Source: Rhodovibrionaceae bacterium
GTDB lineage: Bacteria; Pseudomonadota; Alphaproteobacteria; Kiloniellales; DSM-21159
Reading direction: 5' to 3'
DNA: 64,000 bases
NCBI GenBank assembly: GCA_028279885.1
Contig: JANQMX010000066.1
Coordinates: forward strand, 1-64,000
Made by a program: the position numbers and the translations under genes
Part shown: piece by piece, positions 24,721-33,729 of the stretch
Numbering within the stretch: position 1 is the first letter of the stretch
Layout of the letters: each line of letters starts with the position of its first letter
Notes under the pieces: model-generated
The model's input: only the letters and a program-made list of their open reading frames with translations
What the model was told of the DNA's origin: nothing
Database searches by the model: none

Positions 24721-26057
24721 TCGTCGTCATCCCTGATACGTGGGTTCTCGCCGGCGGCCGGCCGGTCGCCGTCTCTGATGGTGTGGGCGGTCACGGTGGC
24801 GCCCTCGCGCAAGCGCTGGTCGCGCCGCAATCGCTGCGCCCAATCCGGGGCGCCGCTTGTAGCGGCAGTGGATGCCGCGCTTGCCGATCCGCCGTTATCC
24901 GGCAATTTCCCGCCCGTCGCGGCGAAGGCGCCGCGCTGACCGTCCGAATAGGCGGAGCGGACGCCTGATGTCGCGCGGTCGGCGACGCTGCGGACACCCT
25001 GACCAATGGCCCCGGCTCCAGCGCGGGCGACACCCGCCGCTCCAGCCGCAACACCGGACGCACCCGATGCGCCAGACGTGGCGCGCGCGAGCCCATATGC
25101 GCCTTGTGCGCCGCCGGCCATTGACGCGGCGGCCTTGGTTGCACCGCTGGCGCCGGCCGCAAGGGCGCGCGCGCCGCCCATGGCGATACCGGCGCCAGCG
25201 GTTCCCCCGATGGCAAGCCCCGCGGCCGATCCAACAGCCGCGCCAGCGCCGAGCTGCGGCGCGCCCGAAACGAGCCCCGCGGCAATGCCAGGACCGAAGA
25301 TGCCGAGCATGAAGATGGCGAGTGCGCCGAGAACGGTTGAGAGCGCCTGCTCGATGGTGATGTCGCCGCTGGCGAAGGATGTGGCAAAAGCCCCGAACAG
25401 GGTCGATCCGATGCCGACGATCACAGCGAGCACCATGAGCTTGATGCCGGCGGCGATGACGTTGCCGAGGACCCGCTCGGCGAGGAAGGCCGTCTTGCCC
25501 CAAAGCGCGAACGGCACCAGCACGAAGCCGGCCAGCGTCGTCAGCTTGAACTCCAGGATGGTGATGAACAGTTGGATCGCCAGAATGAAGAAGGCGAGCA
25601 GCACGATGATCCAGGCGACCATCAGCACGGCGATTTGAACGAAGTTCTCAAAGAAGGCGATCGGCCCAAGCAGATCGCCGACCTCGGACAGGAGCGGCTG
25701 GGCCGCGACAAAGCCCGTTTCGGCGACGAAGCCGGGCCGCATCAGATCAGCGGCGCTGATCGGCGAGCCGGTGGCGCGAAGGCCGAGGCCGGCGAAACTG
25801 TCGAAGATAATGACGGAAAGTGCGGCGAAGTTATTGAGGATGAAAGCGAAGGCGCCGACGTAGAGGACCTTCTTGATCAACGCTGGAATAATCGCCTTGT
25901 CGTCGGCGAGTGCCCAGAAAAGGCCGGCAAGCGTGATGTCGATCCCGATCAGGATGGTCGTGAGAAAAGCGACGTCCGGACCGAGCAGGCCAAAGCCCGA
26001 GTCAATGTAATTGACGAAGGTCTCCGTGAACTGATCGATAACGTTGAGATCGTCCAT
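24717..26057 (-). CDS. trbL: TrbL (VirB6-like) polytopic membrane protein
   Basis: This 446-aa protein has at least five hydrophobic segments in the first 260 residues (for example VAFLTTILIGIDITLAGLFW and VLMVAWIIVLLAFFILAIQL), then a glycine- and alanine-rich stretch from about residue 270 (GAGAAVGSAAGLAIGGTAGA) and a charged tail. This is the TrbL form of VirB6, the inner-membrane part of the DNA channel. No trbK-type entry-exclusion gene stands between it and trbJ; the gap is only 21 bases. Confidence 0.95.
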   Translation of the reverse strand: MDDLNVIDQFTETFVNYIDSGFGLLGPDVAFLTTILIGIDITLAGLFWALADDKAIIPALIKKVLYVGAFAFILNNFAALSVIIFDSFAGLGLRATGSPISAADLMRPGFVAETGFVAAQPLLSEVGDLLGPIAFFENFVQIAVLMVAWIIVLLAFFILAIQLFITILEFKLTTLAGFVLVPFALWGKTAFLAERVLGNVIAAGIKLMVLAVIVGIGSTLFGAFATSFASGDITIEQALSTVLGALAIFMLGIFGPGIAAGLVSGAPQLGAGAAVGSAAGLAIGGTAGAGIAMGGARALAAGASGATKAAASMAGGAQGAYGLARATSGASGASGVAAGAAGVARAGAGAIGQGVRSVADRATSGVRSAYSDGQRGAFAATGGKLPDNGGSASAASTAATSGAPDWAQRLRRDQRLREGATVTAHTIRDGDRPAAGENPRIRDDDE

Positions 26058-26078
26058 TGGGCGCCGCCTTCTCTATGC

Positions 26079-26810
26079 TCAGCGCCGCGTGTAGGCGGAG
26101 CCGTCGCCCATGAAGCGGTCGAACCGGGCGCGAGCCTGCTCGTGGGCCGCGACGTGGCGCGCCCGTTCGAGGGCATCGGCCCGCGCCGAGGCCGCCAACA
26201 GGGTTTGAAGCTGCATTGACTGTTTGGTAGCGAGCGCCGCGAGCTGATTGCCGGCCTGCGCGACCTGAAGGTTGCCGACGGCGCCCTGGCTCTCGGCCAC
26301 GAGCCGGTCGAGTACGAGCGCATCACCGCGCACTTGGTTCACCACCTCGGCCTGAACCTCAAGGCTGTGCTGGAAGCCGCCGCGCGCAAGCCGCCAGGCC
26401 TCCTGGGCATCCTGAACGATCTGGGACGTGGAGACGGCGGATGCATATTCTTCGGGAAAAAGCCGGCGATAGGTGCTGTCGATCTCTGCAACCTGATAGG
26501 CAATGCCGTGGGCGTCGAGGATGAGCTGATCGACGGCACGCAACGACGATTGCAGGTCGACTGCGACCGAGGTGGGCAGGCTCGCCAGGTTCTGCGTTTG
26601 ATTGATCAGCATCTGCGCCTCGTTGGCGAGTTGCTGAACCTGGTTGTTGATCTGCTGAAGGGAGCGGACCGCGGTAAGCAGGTTCTGGCTGTAGTTCGAC
26701 GGGTCGAAGACCGTGATGGCATGAGCCGGAGACGCGATAACGGTCACCGTTGAAAGCCCGAGCGCCAAAGCGGTGCATGCGGACAAAACTTGTTTTCTAA
26801 GCCGGGTCAT
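26079..26810 (-). CDS. trbJ: TrbJ (VirB5-like) periplasmic/pilus-tip protein
   Basis: This 243-aa protein has a signal peptide (LSACTALALGLSTVTVIASPAHA) followed by the TrbJ start (ITVFDPSNYSQNLLTAVRSL) and long coiled-coil helices (QQINNQVQQLANEAQMLINQ). VirB5-like proteins are minor pilus components that help with host-cell contact. Its start overlaps the end of trbE by 14 bases. Confidence 0.95.
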   Translation of the reverse strand: MTRLRKQVLSACTALALGLSTVTVIASPAHAITVFDPSNYSQNLLTAVRSLQQINNQVQQLANEAQMLINQTQNLASLPTSVAVDLQSSLRAVDQLILDAHGIAYQVAEIDSTYRRLFPEEYASAVSTSQIVQDAQEAWRLARGGFQHSLEVQAEVVNQVRGDALVLDRLVAESQGAVGNLQVAQAGNQLAALATKQSMQLQTLLAASARADALERARHVAAHEQARARFDRFMGDGSAYTRR

Positions 26811-29256
26811 TTGCCGTTGTCCTCCTCGGCTTGTTCGATGGCGTCTTCGGGGTCTGGAGCGCGATCAGCTCGGCGGCCCAATCGAGGCCGCGGGCGCGCA
26901 GCCAGCTATCGGCGAATTCATCCGCGCCATGGGCCGCGATCAGCTCGTCCATGAGCGTGTGGTCTTGCTTCGTCGAGGCGGCTGTGAAGGCGAGCGCGAC
27001 CGGCCCGAGGCTCAGATCGAACAGCCGGTTACCGGCGCGGGATTGGAAGTAGTAGTCCCGCTTCGCCACGGCCCGTGCGATGATCTCAATCTGCCGGTCA
27101 TTGAGCCCGAACGCCTCGTAGACGGCTTTTGCCTGCGGCTCGATTGCGCGGTCATTGGGCAGGAAGATGCGGCTGGGGCAGCTTTCGATGATCGCGGGCG
27201 CGATGGAACTGCCGGCGACGTCTGACAAGCCTTGGGTGGCGAACAGGACCGAGACATTGGCCTTGCGCAGCGTCTTCAACCATTCGCGAATGCGCGCGGC
27301 GAAGGCCGGGTTATCGAGAAACAGCCAGGCCTCGTCGAGGATCAAGAGCGCCGGGCACCCGTCGAAGCCAGCTTCGAGCCGATGGAAGAGATAGGTCAGC
27401 ACGGGGAGCACCGCTCCCGTTTCGTGCATCAGCTCTTCCATCTCGAAGCATTGGACCGACCCGAGCGACAGGCGGTCCTCGTCGGCGTCAAGCAACCGGC
27501 CATACGGCCCTTCAAGCGTATAGGGCTGAAGCGCCTGACGAAGCGCCGTGACTTGCAAAAGCGTTGCGAGCCCGGTCAATGTGCGCTCAGTGACCGGCGC
27601 CGCAGCGAGATTGGAGAGCGCGGACCACACCGCATCTTTCACGTCCGGCGTGACTGTAACGCCTTCATGGGCGAGCAGGCTCTGTACCCACTCCTGTGCG
27701 AAGGACCGTTCCGAAGTCAGATCGATGTTCGCGAGCGGCTGAAACGCAAGATCGCCCTCGGCCCCAAGATCGTACCAGTCGCCGCCCACGCCGAGGACCG
27801 CCGCGCGCGCCGAGCCGCCTTTGTCGAAGATCGTGATCTGCGCATCACCGTAACGGCGAAACTGCATGGCGATGAGCGCGAGCAAAACCGACTTGCCGGC
27901 GCCGGTCGGTCCGACGATGAGGGTGTGTCCGACGTCGCCAATATGCGTCACAAGCCGGAAGGGCGTCGTCTCGTTCGTCCGTACCGTGAGCAGCGGCGGG
28001 CCCGCCAGATGCGCGTTGCGCGCCAGGCCGGCCCAAGCGGCGGACAGCGGCATCATGTGGGCGAGGTTCAAGGTGTTGACGGGCGCCGTGCGGACGTTGG
28101 CGTAGACGTGGCTGGGTAAGGAGGAAAGCCACGCCTCAACGGCGTTGGCGCTTTCGTCGATGGTGGCGAAGCCGCGTCCGTCGAGGATGCGCTGCGCCGC
28201 GCGCACTTTTTCGCGCGCGGCGTTCTCATCGCGATCCCAGACGACGAATGTGGTCGTCACATAGCCATAGGCGACCAGATCGGCGCCAAGCTCCTGCAAG
28301 GCCGCGTCAGCGTCGGCCGTTTTGTTATCGGCGTCGGTGTCGACCAGCACCGATTGCTCATTGGTGAGCACTTCCTTGATGATGGCGGCAATTGATTTGC
28401 GCTTGGCGAACCACTGTCGGCGATAACGGCGCACCACCTTTTCGGCGGCGGCCTTGTCGAGGGGGACGAAGCGCGTCGTCCAGCGGTATTCGAAGCCGAG
28501 ATGGTTGAGCGCATCGAGTAGCCCCGGCGTCGTCGAACCGGGATAGCCGAGCACCGTCAGGACGCGCAGATGCGCGTCGCCCAGCATCGGTGCGAGCCCG
28601 CCGGTCAGCGACGTGTCTACCAGAACCGCGTCGACATACACCGGCACTTCCGGCACTGCGATCGGATGACGCCGGTTGGAAATGCAGTTGTGCAGATAGG
28701 TGAGCGTTTCCTCGTCCGAAAGCGGCGCCACCTCGGGCATGAGCTGGCTGAGAAGGTCGAGGGCGCGATCGGTGCGTTGGACGAAATCCTCCAGATGATC
28801 GCGGTAGTCCAGCCCGCGCCGCTCGCCCTCGGTTTCAACCAGGAGCATCTCGGCGCGGCCGACCTGCTCGGCCGGGGGCATGTAGACGAAGGTCAGGACA
28901 TAGCCGCTCTCGAACAGCGTGCCGGAGTTCTCGAAGGCCGCCCGTCTCTCTTCTTCGATCAGCCGCGAAACAGGGTCGGGAAAGTCTGACTGCGGATAGT
29001 CGCGCGCAAGATGGCGCTCGGCTTCGAGGAACAGCGCCCAACTGGAACCGAAGCGGCGCAGCACATTGTTGATGCGCGCGCAGGTCGCGACGAGCTCCGC
29101 TTCTGTGGCGCTTTCAAGGTCGGGGCCGCGAAAAAGCGCCGAGCGCTGGAAGGACCCATCCTTGTTGAGGATGACGCCCGGCGCCACCAGACAGGCCCAG
29201 GGCAGATAGTCTGCTAGCAACGCCGGGCGCTTTCGGTACTCGGCAAGGTTCAGCAT
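26797..29256 (-). CDS. trbE: TrbE (VirB4-like) conjugation ATPase
   Basis: This 819-aa protein is a full-length VirB4/TrbE ATPase. It starts MLNLAEYRKRPALLADYLPW and carries Walker A VGPTGAGKSVLL near residue 450 and Walker B LLILDEAWLFL near residue 630, followed by the RKANVSVLFATQGL segment. It powers pilus biogenesis and transfer at the inner membrane. It overlaps trbD by 7 bases at its start. Confidence 0.95.
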   Translation of the reverse strand: MLNLAEYRKRPALLADYLPWACLVAPGVILNKDGSFQRSALFRGPDLESATEAELVATCARINNVLRRFGSSWALFLEAERHLARDYPQSDFPDPVSRLIEEERRAAFENSGTLFESGYVLTFVYMPPAEQVGRAEMLLVETEGERRGLDYRDHLEDFVQRTDRALDLLSQLMPEVAPLSDEETLTYLHNCISNRRHPIAVPEVPVYVDAVLVDTSLTGGLAPMLGDAHLRVLTVLGYPGSTTPGLLDALNHLGFEYRWTTRFVPLDKAAAEKVVRRYRRQWFAKRKSIAAIIKEVLTNEQSVLVDTDADNKTADADAALQELGADLVAYGYVTTTFVVWDRDENAAREKVRAAQRILDGRGFATIDESANAVEAWLSSLPSHVYANVRTAPVNTLNLAHMMPLSAAWAGLARNAHLAGPPLLTVRTNETTPFRLVTHIGDVGHTLIVGPTGAGKSVLLALIAMQFRRYGDAQITIFDKGGSARAAVLGVGGDWYDLGAEGDLAFQPLANIDLTSERSFAQEWVQSLLAHEGVTVTPDVKDAVWSALSNLAAAPVTERTLTGLATLLQVTALRQALQPYTLEGPYGRLLDADEDRLSLGSVQCFEMEELMHETGAVLPVLTYLFHRLEAGFDGCPALLILDEAWLFLDNPAFAARIREWLKTLRKANVSVLFATQGLSDVAGSSIAPAIIESCPSRIFLPNDRAIEPQAKAVYEAFGLNDRQIEIIARAVAKRDYYFQSRAGNRLFDLSLGPVALAFTAASTKQDHTLMDELIAAHGADEFADSWLRARGLDWAAELIALQTPKTPSNKPRRTTANDPA

Positions 29257-29522
29257 GAAAGATGCCCCCTGTGCCGAACATGGCGGACCAGCACTTCCAT
29301 GAAGGCCGAGTCCTTGCGCGCCGCGTAGACGGCGGCCGTATGGCCGACGATCCAGACCACGATCCCCGCGACCCAGAGCTGAAGTCCCAGGCCGAGCGCC
29401 GCCGCCAGCGTGCCGTTGACGATCACCACCGTACGCGGCGCGCCACCCATGAGGATCGGCTCGGTCAGTGCTCGGTGCAGCGGGATTTCAAAGCCTTCAA
29501 TCTGTCCAGTGGGGGCGGTCAT
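29250..29522 (-). CDS. trbD: TrbD (VirB3-like) membrane protein
   Basis: This 90-aa protein has the family start (GFEIPLHRALTEPILMGGAP) and two adjacent membrane segments (VIVNGTLAAALGLGLQLWVA and GIVVWIVGHTAAVYAA). VirB3 anchors VirB4 in the membrane. I chose the ATG at 29522, which overlaps the trbC stop; the open frame extends far upstream but only as shadow of trbC. Confidence 0.9.
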   Translation of the reverse strand: MTAPTGQIEGFEIPLHRALTEPILMGGAPRTVVIVNGTLAAALGLGLQLWVAGIVVWIVGHTAAVYAARKDSAFMEVLVRHVRHRGHLSC

Positions 29523-29869
29523 GCGATGAGCGCTCCGCCGCCGAAGGAGAAGAAGCTGAGAAAGAAGCTCGTCGCCGCGAAGGCGATTGACAGGCCGAAG
29601 ACGATCTGGATCAGGCGCCGGAACCCGCCGCTCGTTTCGCCGAAGGCGAGCGACAGGCCGGTAATGACGATGATGATGACGGCGATGATACGCGCCACTG
29701 GCCCCTCGATGGATTCGAGGATGGCGGTCAGCGGCGCTTCCCAGGGCATCCCCGATCCGGCGGCGTGGGAGGGGTCCGCGCAAAACAGAAGAAAGCCCAG
29801 CGCGGCGCCGGCCAGCGCGGCATGGCGAAAAGGAATGCGTGTTGAAAGGTCCGGGCCGAGAATGTTCAT
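29519..29869 (-). CDS. trbC: TrbC (VirB2-like) pilin
   Basis: This 116-aa protein has a long signal sequence (RHAALAGAALGFLLFCADPSHA), a short mature start (AGSGMPWEAPLTAILESIEG) and two hydrophobic helices (IIAVIIIVITGLSLAFG and FGLSIAFAATSFFLSFF), the layout of VirB2/TrbC pilins. The start at 29869 gives the normal pilin length. It lies 13 bases after trbB. Confidence 0.9.
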   Translation of the reverse strand: MNILGPDLSTRIPFRHAALAGAALGFLLFCADPSHAAGSGMPWEAPLTAILESIEGPVARIIAVIIIVITGLSLAFGETSGGFRRLIQIVFGLSIAFAATSFFLSFFSFGGGALIA

Positions 29870-29882
29870 GTAGATCTCCTGA

Positions 29883-30863
29883 TCAGGCGGTTGGCACGAG
29901 GCGGATGGGCGTGAGCGGTCGGAGCTGGTAGTCGCCATCGGCGCCGAGGCCCTCCAAAGCGGCGACGGTTTCCACCCGGCGATCCACGCCCCGGCCTTTC
30001 AGGAACACGACGACATCGATGGCGTCGGCGATGAGACGGCGCGGGACGGTGACGACGGCTTCCTGGATGAGCTGCTCAAGGCGGTAGAGACCGGACACCG
30101 CCGAATTGGCGTGCAGCGTCGTGATCCCGCCGGGATGGCCCGTGTTCCAAGCCTTCAGCATGTCGAGCGCTTCCGGTCCGCGAACCTCGCCGACGATGAT
30201 CCGGTCGGGCCGGAGCCTCAGCGTCGAACGAGCAAGGTCGCCAAGCGAAGCGACGCCGGGTTTGGTCCGTAGACTGACGCAATCCTCTGCCGCGCAATGG
30301 AGTTCGCGCGTGTCCTCGATCAGGATGATGCGGTCGCCGCTCTCCGCGACTTCGGCGAGAAGCGCGTTGACGAGCGTGGTCTTGCCCGAGCTGGTGCCAC
30401 CGACCACGACAACGTTCTTCGCCGATCGCACCGCGTCGCAGAGCGTCTCCGCCATCAGCGCCGTCATGATTTGCGCCTCGACGTAATCGGAGATGCGGTA
30501 CAGAACCTTGGCGGGTTTACGGATCGCAAAGCATGGGCTGGGCGCCACCGGCGGCAAGAGGCCCTCGAAGCGCTCACCGCTTTCCGGCAACTCAGCCGAT
30601 ACGACGGGACGTTCGCCATGGCACTCCTGGCCCACATGGCTCGCGACCAGCCGGATGATCCGTTCGGCCTCGGCGGATCCGAGCGTCTGTCCCGTGTCGA
30701 TGCGGCCGTCTCCATGGCGGTCGAGCCATAGACGCCCGTCCGGATTGACCATCACCTCGATGACCGCCGGATCGGCAAGCGCTGATGCGATTGCCGGACC
30801 CATGGCCGTGCGCAGCATGGTGCGCTGGCGGTCGCGCGTTTCACGGTGGAAACGGTCAGCCAT
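29883..30863 (-). CDS. trbB: TrbB (VirB11-like) secretion ATPase
   Basis: This 326-aa hexameric traffic ATPase has Walker A VVVGGTSSGKTTLVNALL, the Asp/His boxes (RIILIEDTRELHC; PDRIIVGEVRGPEALDMLKA) and the NTGHPGGITTLHANS segment. VirB11 proteins switch the machine between pilus assembly and DNA transfer. I chose the ATG at 30863, which overlaps the copG stop by 8 bases. Confidence 0.95.
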   Translation of the reverse strand: MADRFHRETRDRQRTMLRTAMGPAIASALADPAVIEVMVNPDGRLWLDRHGDGRIDTGQTLGSAEAERIIRLVASHVGQECHGERPVVSAELPESGERFEGLLPPVAPSPCFAIRKPAKVLYRISDYVEAQIMTALMAETLCDAVRSAKNVVVVGGTSSGKTTLVNALLAEVAESGDRIILIEDTRELHCAAEDCVSLRTKPGVASLGDLARSTLRLRPDRIIVGEVRGPEALDMLKAWNTGHPGGITTLHANSAVSGLYRLEQLIQEAVVTVPRRLIADAIDVVVFLKGRGVDRRVETVAALEGLGADGDYQLRPLTPIRLVPTA

Positions 30864-31404
30864 GCTCCGCCTCCGCACCATCTGCAGGCCCGGCCGCTTC
30901 CCCGTTGGGTTTCTCCTGTCCTTTGCCTCCACTTGGGGAAGCGGCCGTCTTCACGGCTCGAAGAGCGTCAAGCTCTGCCTCCGTGAAGAACTCCGAGTCA
31001 TCCGCGCTCACCTCTTCGAGGATGTCGCGGATCATGTTCTTGCCGCCGGCGAGCCGGCGCGCGAGCTGGGTCGTGAAGTACTCGAACCGATCCTTGCCGA
31101 GCGCGCGGGCGGCGTCCTGATCGGCGTTCGGCAAGGGCGGCGTCACCGTCAGGAAAAAACGGATGTAGAGGGCAAGCGTCTCGGCCGTGATCGAAAGGTT
31201 GCGCTCCAGGCGCTCATATTGGCGCGTAAGCCGGTCGAGCCGGCGGACCAGCGCGCCGTCCCGCTGATCTTCGAACTCCTTGGAGAAAAAGCCGAGCAAG
31301 GCCGCTTCCACGACCGCCGCCTTGGTGACGCCGGGCCGTTTGGCGGCGATCTCGACCTTCTCGAAAAGCTCGTGGGCGACATGGACGTTGAGGCGGGGTT
31401 TCAT
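30856..31404 (-). CDS. CopG-family accessory transfer protein
   Basis: This 182-aa protein begins with an RHH-like segment (MKPRLNVHVAHELFEKVEIAA, PGVTKAAVVEAALLGFF) and has a longer helical C-terminal part with a low-complexity end. Such CopG-like genes lie between traG and trbB in alphaproteobacterial ICEs and probably regulate the trb operon or aid relaxosome formation. The ATG at 31404 is 11 bases after traG. Confidence 0.85.
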   Translation of the reverse strand: MKPRLNVHVAHELFEKVEIAAKRPGVTKAAVVEAALLGFFSKEFEDQRDGALVRRLDRLTRQYERLERNLSITAETLALYIRFFLTVTPPLPNADQDAARALGKDRFEYFTTQLARRLAGGKNMIRDILEEVSADDSEFFTEAELDALRAVKTAASPSGGKGQEKPNGEAAGPADGAEAEHG

Positions 31405-31415
31405 CGGCGCGGCCC

Positions 31416-33443
31416 TCAAAAGCTCGGGGTCAGGTCGTCATCGGCCTGGTCCATGGCGTGGGCGCGCTGGACGGTCTCGACATTGCGTGCGACCTGGTCC
31501 ATGCGCTTGGCGTCATTGGGATCGAAGTCATCGTCGAGCAGGCCCGCGTCCGGTGCGCGCTCGGGCTCTGCCTTCGCCGGCGTTTCGCCCGTCAATCCGG
31601 GATGCCGCCTCAGACCGCTATCATCGTCCTGTTCGCCGGAGACGAGTTCCGACCAAGCCTTGATCAGGTCGGTATGGGGCATCCGCACCTGGCCCGACCA
31701 ATCGTCGGTCCGTGGCTGCGGACGGTCCGTATACGGACCGTCCGCCACGAGCGCTGGCGGGGGGATCACCCGGCCCGTGAAGTTGGCGTCTTCGTAATAG
31801 CGCAGCTTTTGAGCCCGTATTGGCGGCTGGCCGGAGACCATGACGATCTCTTCATCGGCCGGAAGCTGCATCACCTCGCCGGGCGTCAGCAATTGCCGTG
31901 CTGTCTCCTGCCGTGAGACCATGACATGCGCCAGCCAGGGCGCGAGCCGGTGGCCGGCATAGTTCCGCTGGGCGCGCAATTCGGTCGCCGTGCCGAGGGA
32001 GTCCGAAATCCGCTTGGCGGTGCGCTCGTCGTTCGACGCGAAGGCGACCCGGACGTGGCAATTGTCGAGGATGGCGTTGTTCTCGCCATACGCCTTGGAA
32101 ATCTGATTGAGTGATTGGGCGATCAGGAAGCTGCGGATGCCGTAGCCGGCCTTGTAAGCGAGCGCGCTCTCGAAGAAGTCGAGCCGTCCAAGCGCCGGGA
32201 ACTCATCGAGCATCATCAAAAGCTGGTGGCGGCGTTGCTCGTCCTCGGCGCCCTGCAGGCGCTCGGTCAGCCGGCGGCCGATCTGATTGAGCACGAGGCG
32301 CACAAGCGGCTTGGTGCGCGATAAATCCGAGGGCGGAACGACGAGGTAGAGCGAGACCGGGCGATCCGCATCGACAAGGTCGGCGATACGCCAGTCGCAG
32401 CGGCTCGTTGTCGCCGCCACGGTCGGATCGCGGTAAAGCCCAAGGAACGACATGGCGGTAGACAGGACGCCCGACCGCTCATTGTCGCTCTTGTTGAGAA
32501 GCTCGCGCGCCGACTGCGCCACGACCGGGTGAACCTGCGGCGTATCATCCGTCCCGAGATGATTGGTGCTCATCATTATCCGGAGCGTCCGCTCGAAGCT
32601 CCGCGACGGGTCCGACAGGAAGGCCGCGACGCGGGCGAGCGTCTTTTCTTCTTCGGCGTAGAGAACGTGAAGGATGACGCCGACCAAGAGTGAGTGGCCG
32701 GTCTTTTCCCAATGGGTCCGCCGTTCGAGACTGCCTTCGGGGTCGACCAGAATATCCGCGATGTTCTGGACGTCGCGGACCTCGAACCGGCCTTTGCGTA
32801 CCTCCAGCAGCGGGTTGTATTTCGCGCTCGCCGGATCGGTCGGATTGAACAACAAGCAATGAGAGAACTTGCCGCGCCAGCCTGACGTGAGCTGCCAATT
32901 CTCCCCTTTGATGTCGTGAATGACCGCTGAGTGCGGCCAGGACAGAAGCGTGGGAATGACGAGCCCGACGCCTTTGCCCGAGCGCGTGGGCGCGAAACAC
33001 ATGACATGCTCCGGCCCGTCATGACGCAGATAGCGGCCTTTCAATCTGCCGAGGAAAACGCCGGCCGGATCGAACAGGCCAGCTTTCTCGACTTCGCGCC
33101 GCGTCGCCCAGCGCGAGGAGCCGTAGGTCGTCACCAACCGGTTCTGCCGCGCGCGCCAGAGCGACCCTACGATTGCGACGACTACACCGAGGATGCCGCC
33201 CGCCGCCGCCATGACGCCGGCGCGGTTGAAGAGACCCGGCGCGTACGGTTCGAAGGCGTACCACCACTCAAACAACCGCCAGGGCAGATAGACGGGATAG
33301 GAGCCAAGTTCGAACCAAGGCGGACCGAGACGCGGCTGATGCCCGAGCTGGCCGGCGACCCATTGCGTCGAGAACCAGACCGCGCCGATGACGATCCCGA
33401 AAACGACAAGGATTTGTCCTATGAGAAGTTTGGTGGGTGTCAT
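31416..33443 (-). CDS. traG: TraG (VirD4-like) coupling protein
   Basis: This 675-aa protein has two N-terminal membrane helices (LLIGQILVVFGIVIGAVWF; GVMAAAGGILGVVVAIVG), Walker A PTRSGKGVGLVIPTLL and Walker B LMMLDEFPALGRLDFFESAL. It brings the relaxase-DNA complex to the channel. I chose the ATG at 33443 (MTPTKLLIGQ), the family's usual start. The gene is first in the copG-trb operon. The intergenic 286 bases upstream are shared with the divergent gene at 33730. Confidence 0.95.
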   Translation of the reverse strand: MTPTKLLIGQILVVFGIVIGAVWFSTQWVAGQLGHQPRLGPPWFELGSYPVYLPWRLFEWWYAFEPYAPGLFNRAGVMAAAGGILGVVVAIVGSLWRARQNRLVTTYGSSRWATRREVEKAGLFDPAGVFLGRLKGRYLRHDGPEHVMCFAPTRSGKGVGLVIPTLLSWPHSAVIHDIKGENWQLTSGWRGKFSHCLLFNPTDPASAKYNPLLEVRKGRFEVRDVQNIADILVDPEGSLERRTHWEKTGHSLLVGVILHVLYAEEEKTLARVAAFLSDPSRSFERTLRIMMSTNHLGTDDTPQVHPVVAQSARELLNKSDNERSGVLSTAMSFLGLYRDPTVAATTSRCDWRIADLVDADRPVSLYLVVPPSDLSRTKPLVRLVLNQIGRRLTERLQGAEDEQRRHQLLMMLDEFPALGRLDFFESALAYKAGYGIRSFLIAQSLNQISKAYGENNAILDNCHVRVAFASNDERTAKRISDSLGTATELRAQRNYAGHRLAPWLAHVMVSRQETARQLLTPGEVMQLPADEEIVMVSGQPPIRAQKLRYYEDANFTGRVIPPPALVADGPYTDRPQPRTDDWSGQVRMPHTDLIKAWSELVSGEQDDDSGLRRHPGLTGETPAKAEPERAPDAGLLDDDFDPNDAKRMDQVARNVETVQRAHAMDQADDDLTPSF

Positions 33444-33729
33444 CGATCTTTCGCCGGGATTGGAGCCATCGGCTCGTGTAAATTCCGGCAAAAGATCGCT
33501 GTGAAATCAGAGTTTATTCAATGAAGTTGCTTCCAACACCATCCAACAAGGGAAGCAGAAAACAAGTAAATCCAAGACAGTCCAAATCTATCGCAGACCG
33601 TCAGATCTACTTTTTTCAGGTCGGATCGCCTATGATCTTGGATGGTGATGGACAGTCGTCTGAACGGCGCTCTCCGTCGACGCCGAACCTGACATTTTGC
33701 CGGAATCGGGGGCGAGAAAGGAGCCAATC

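Noticed and set aside
24872-25638. Plus- and minus-strand frames rich in Arg, Ala and Pro within trbL
   Set aside because: They are shadows of the Gly/Ala-rich C-terminal part of TrbL.
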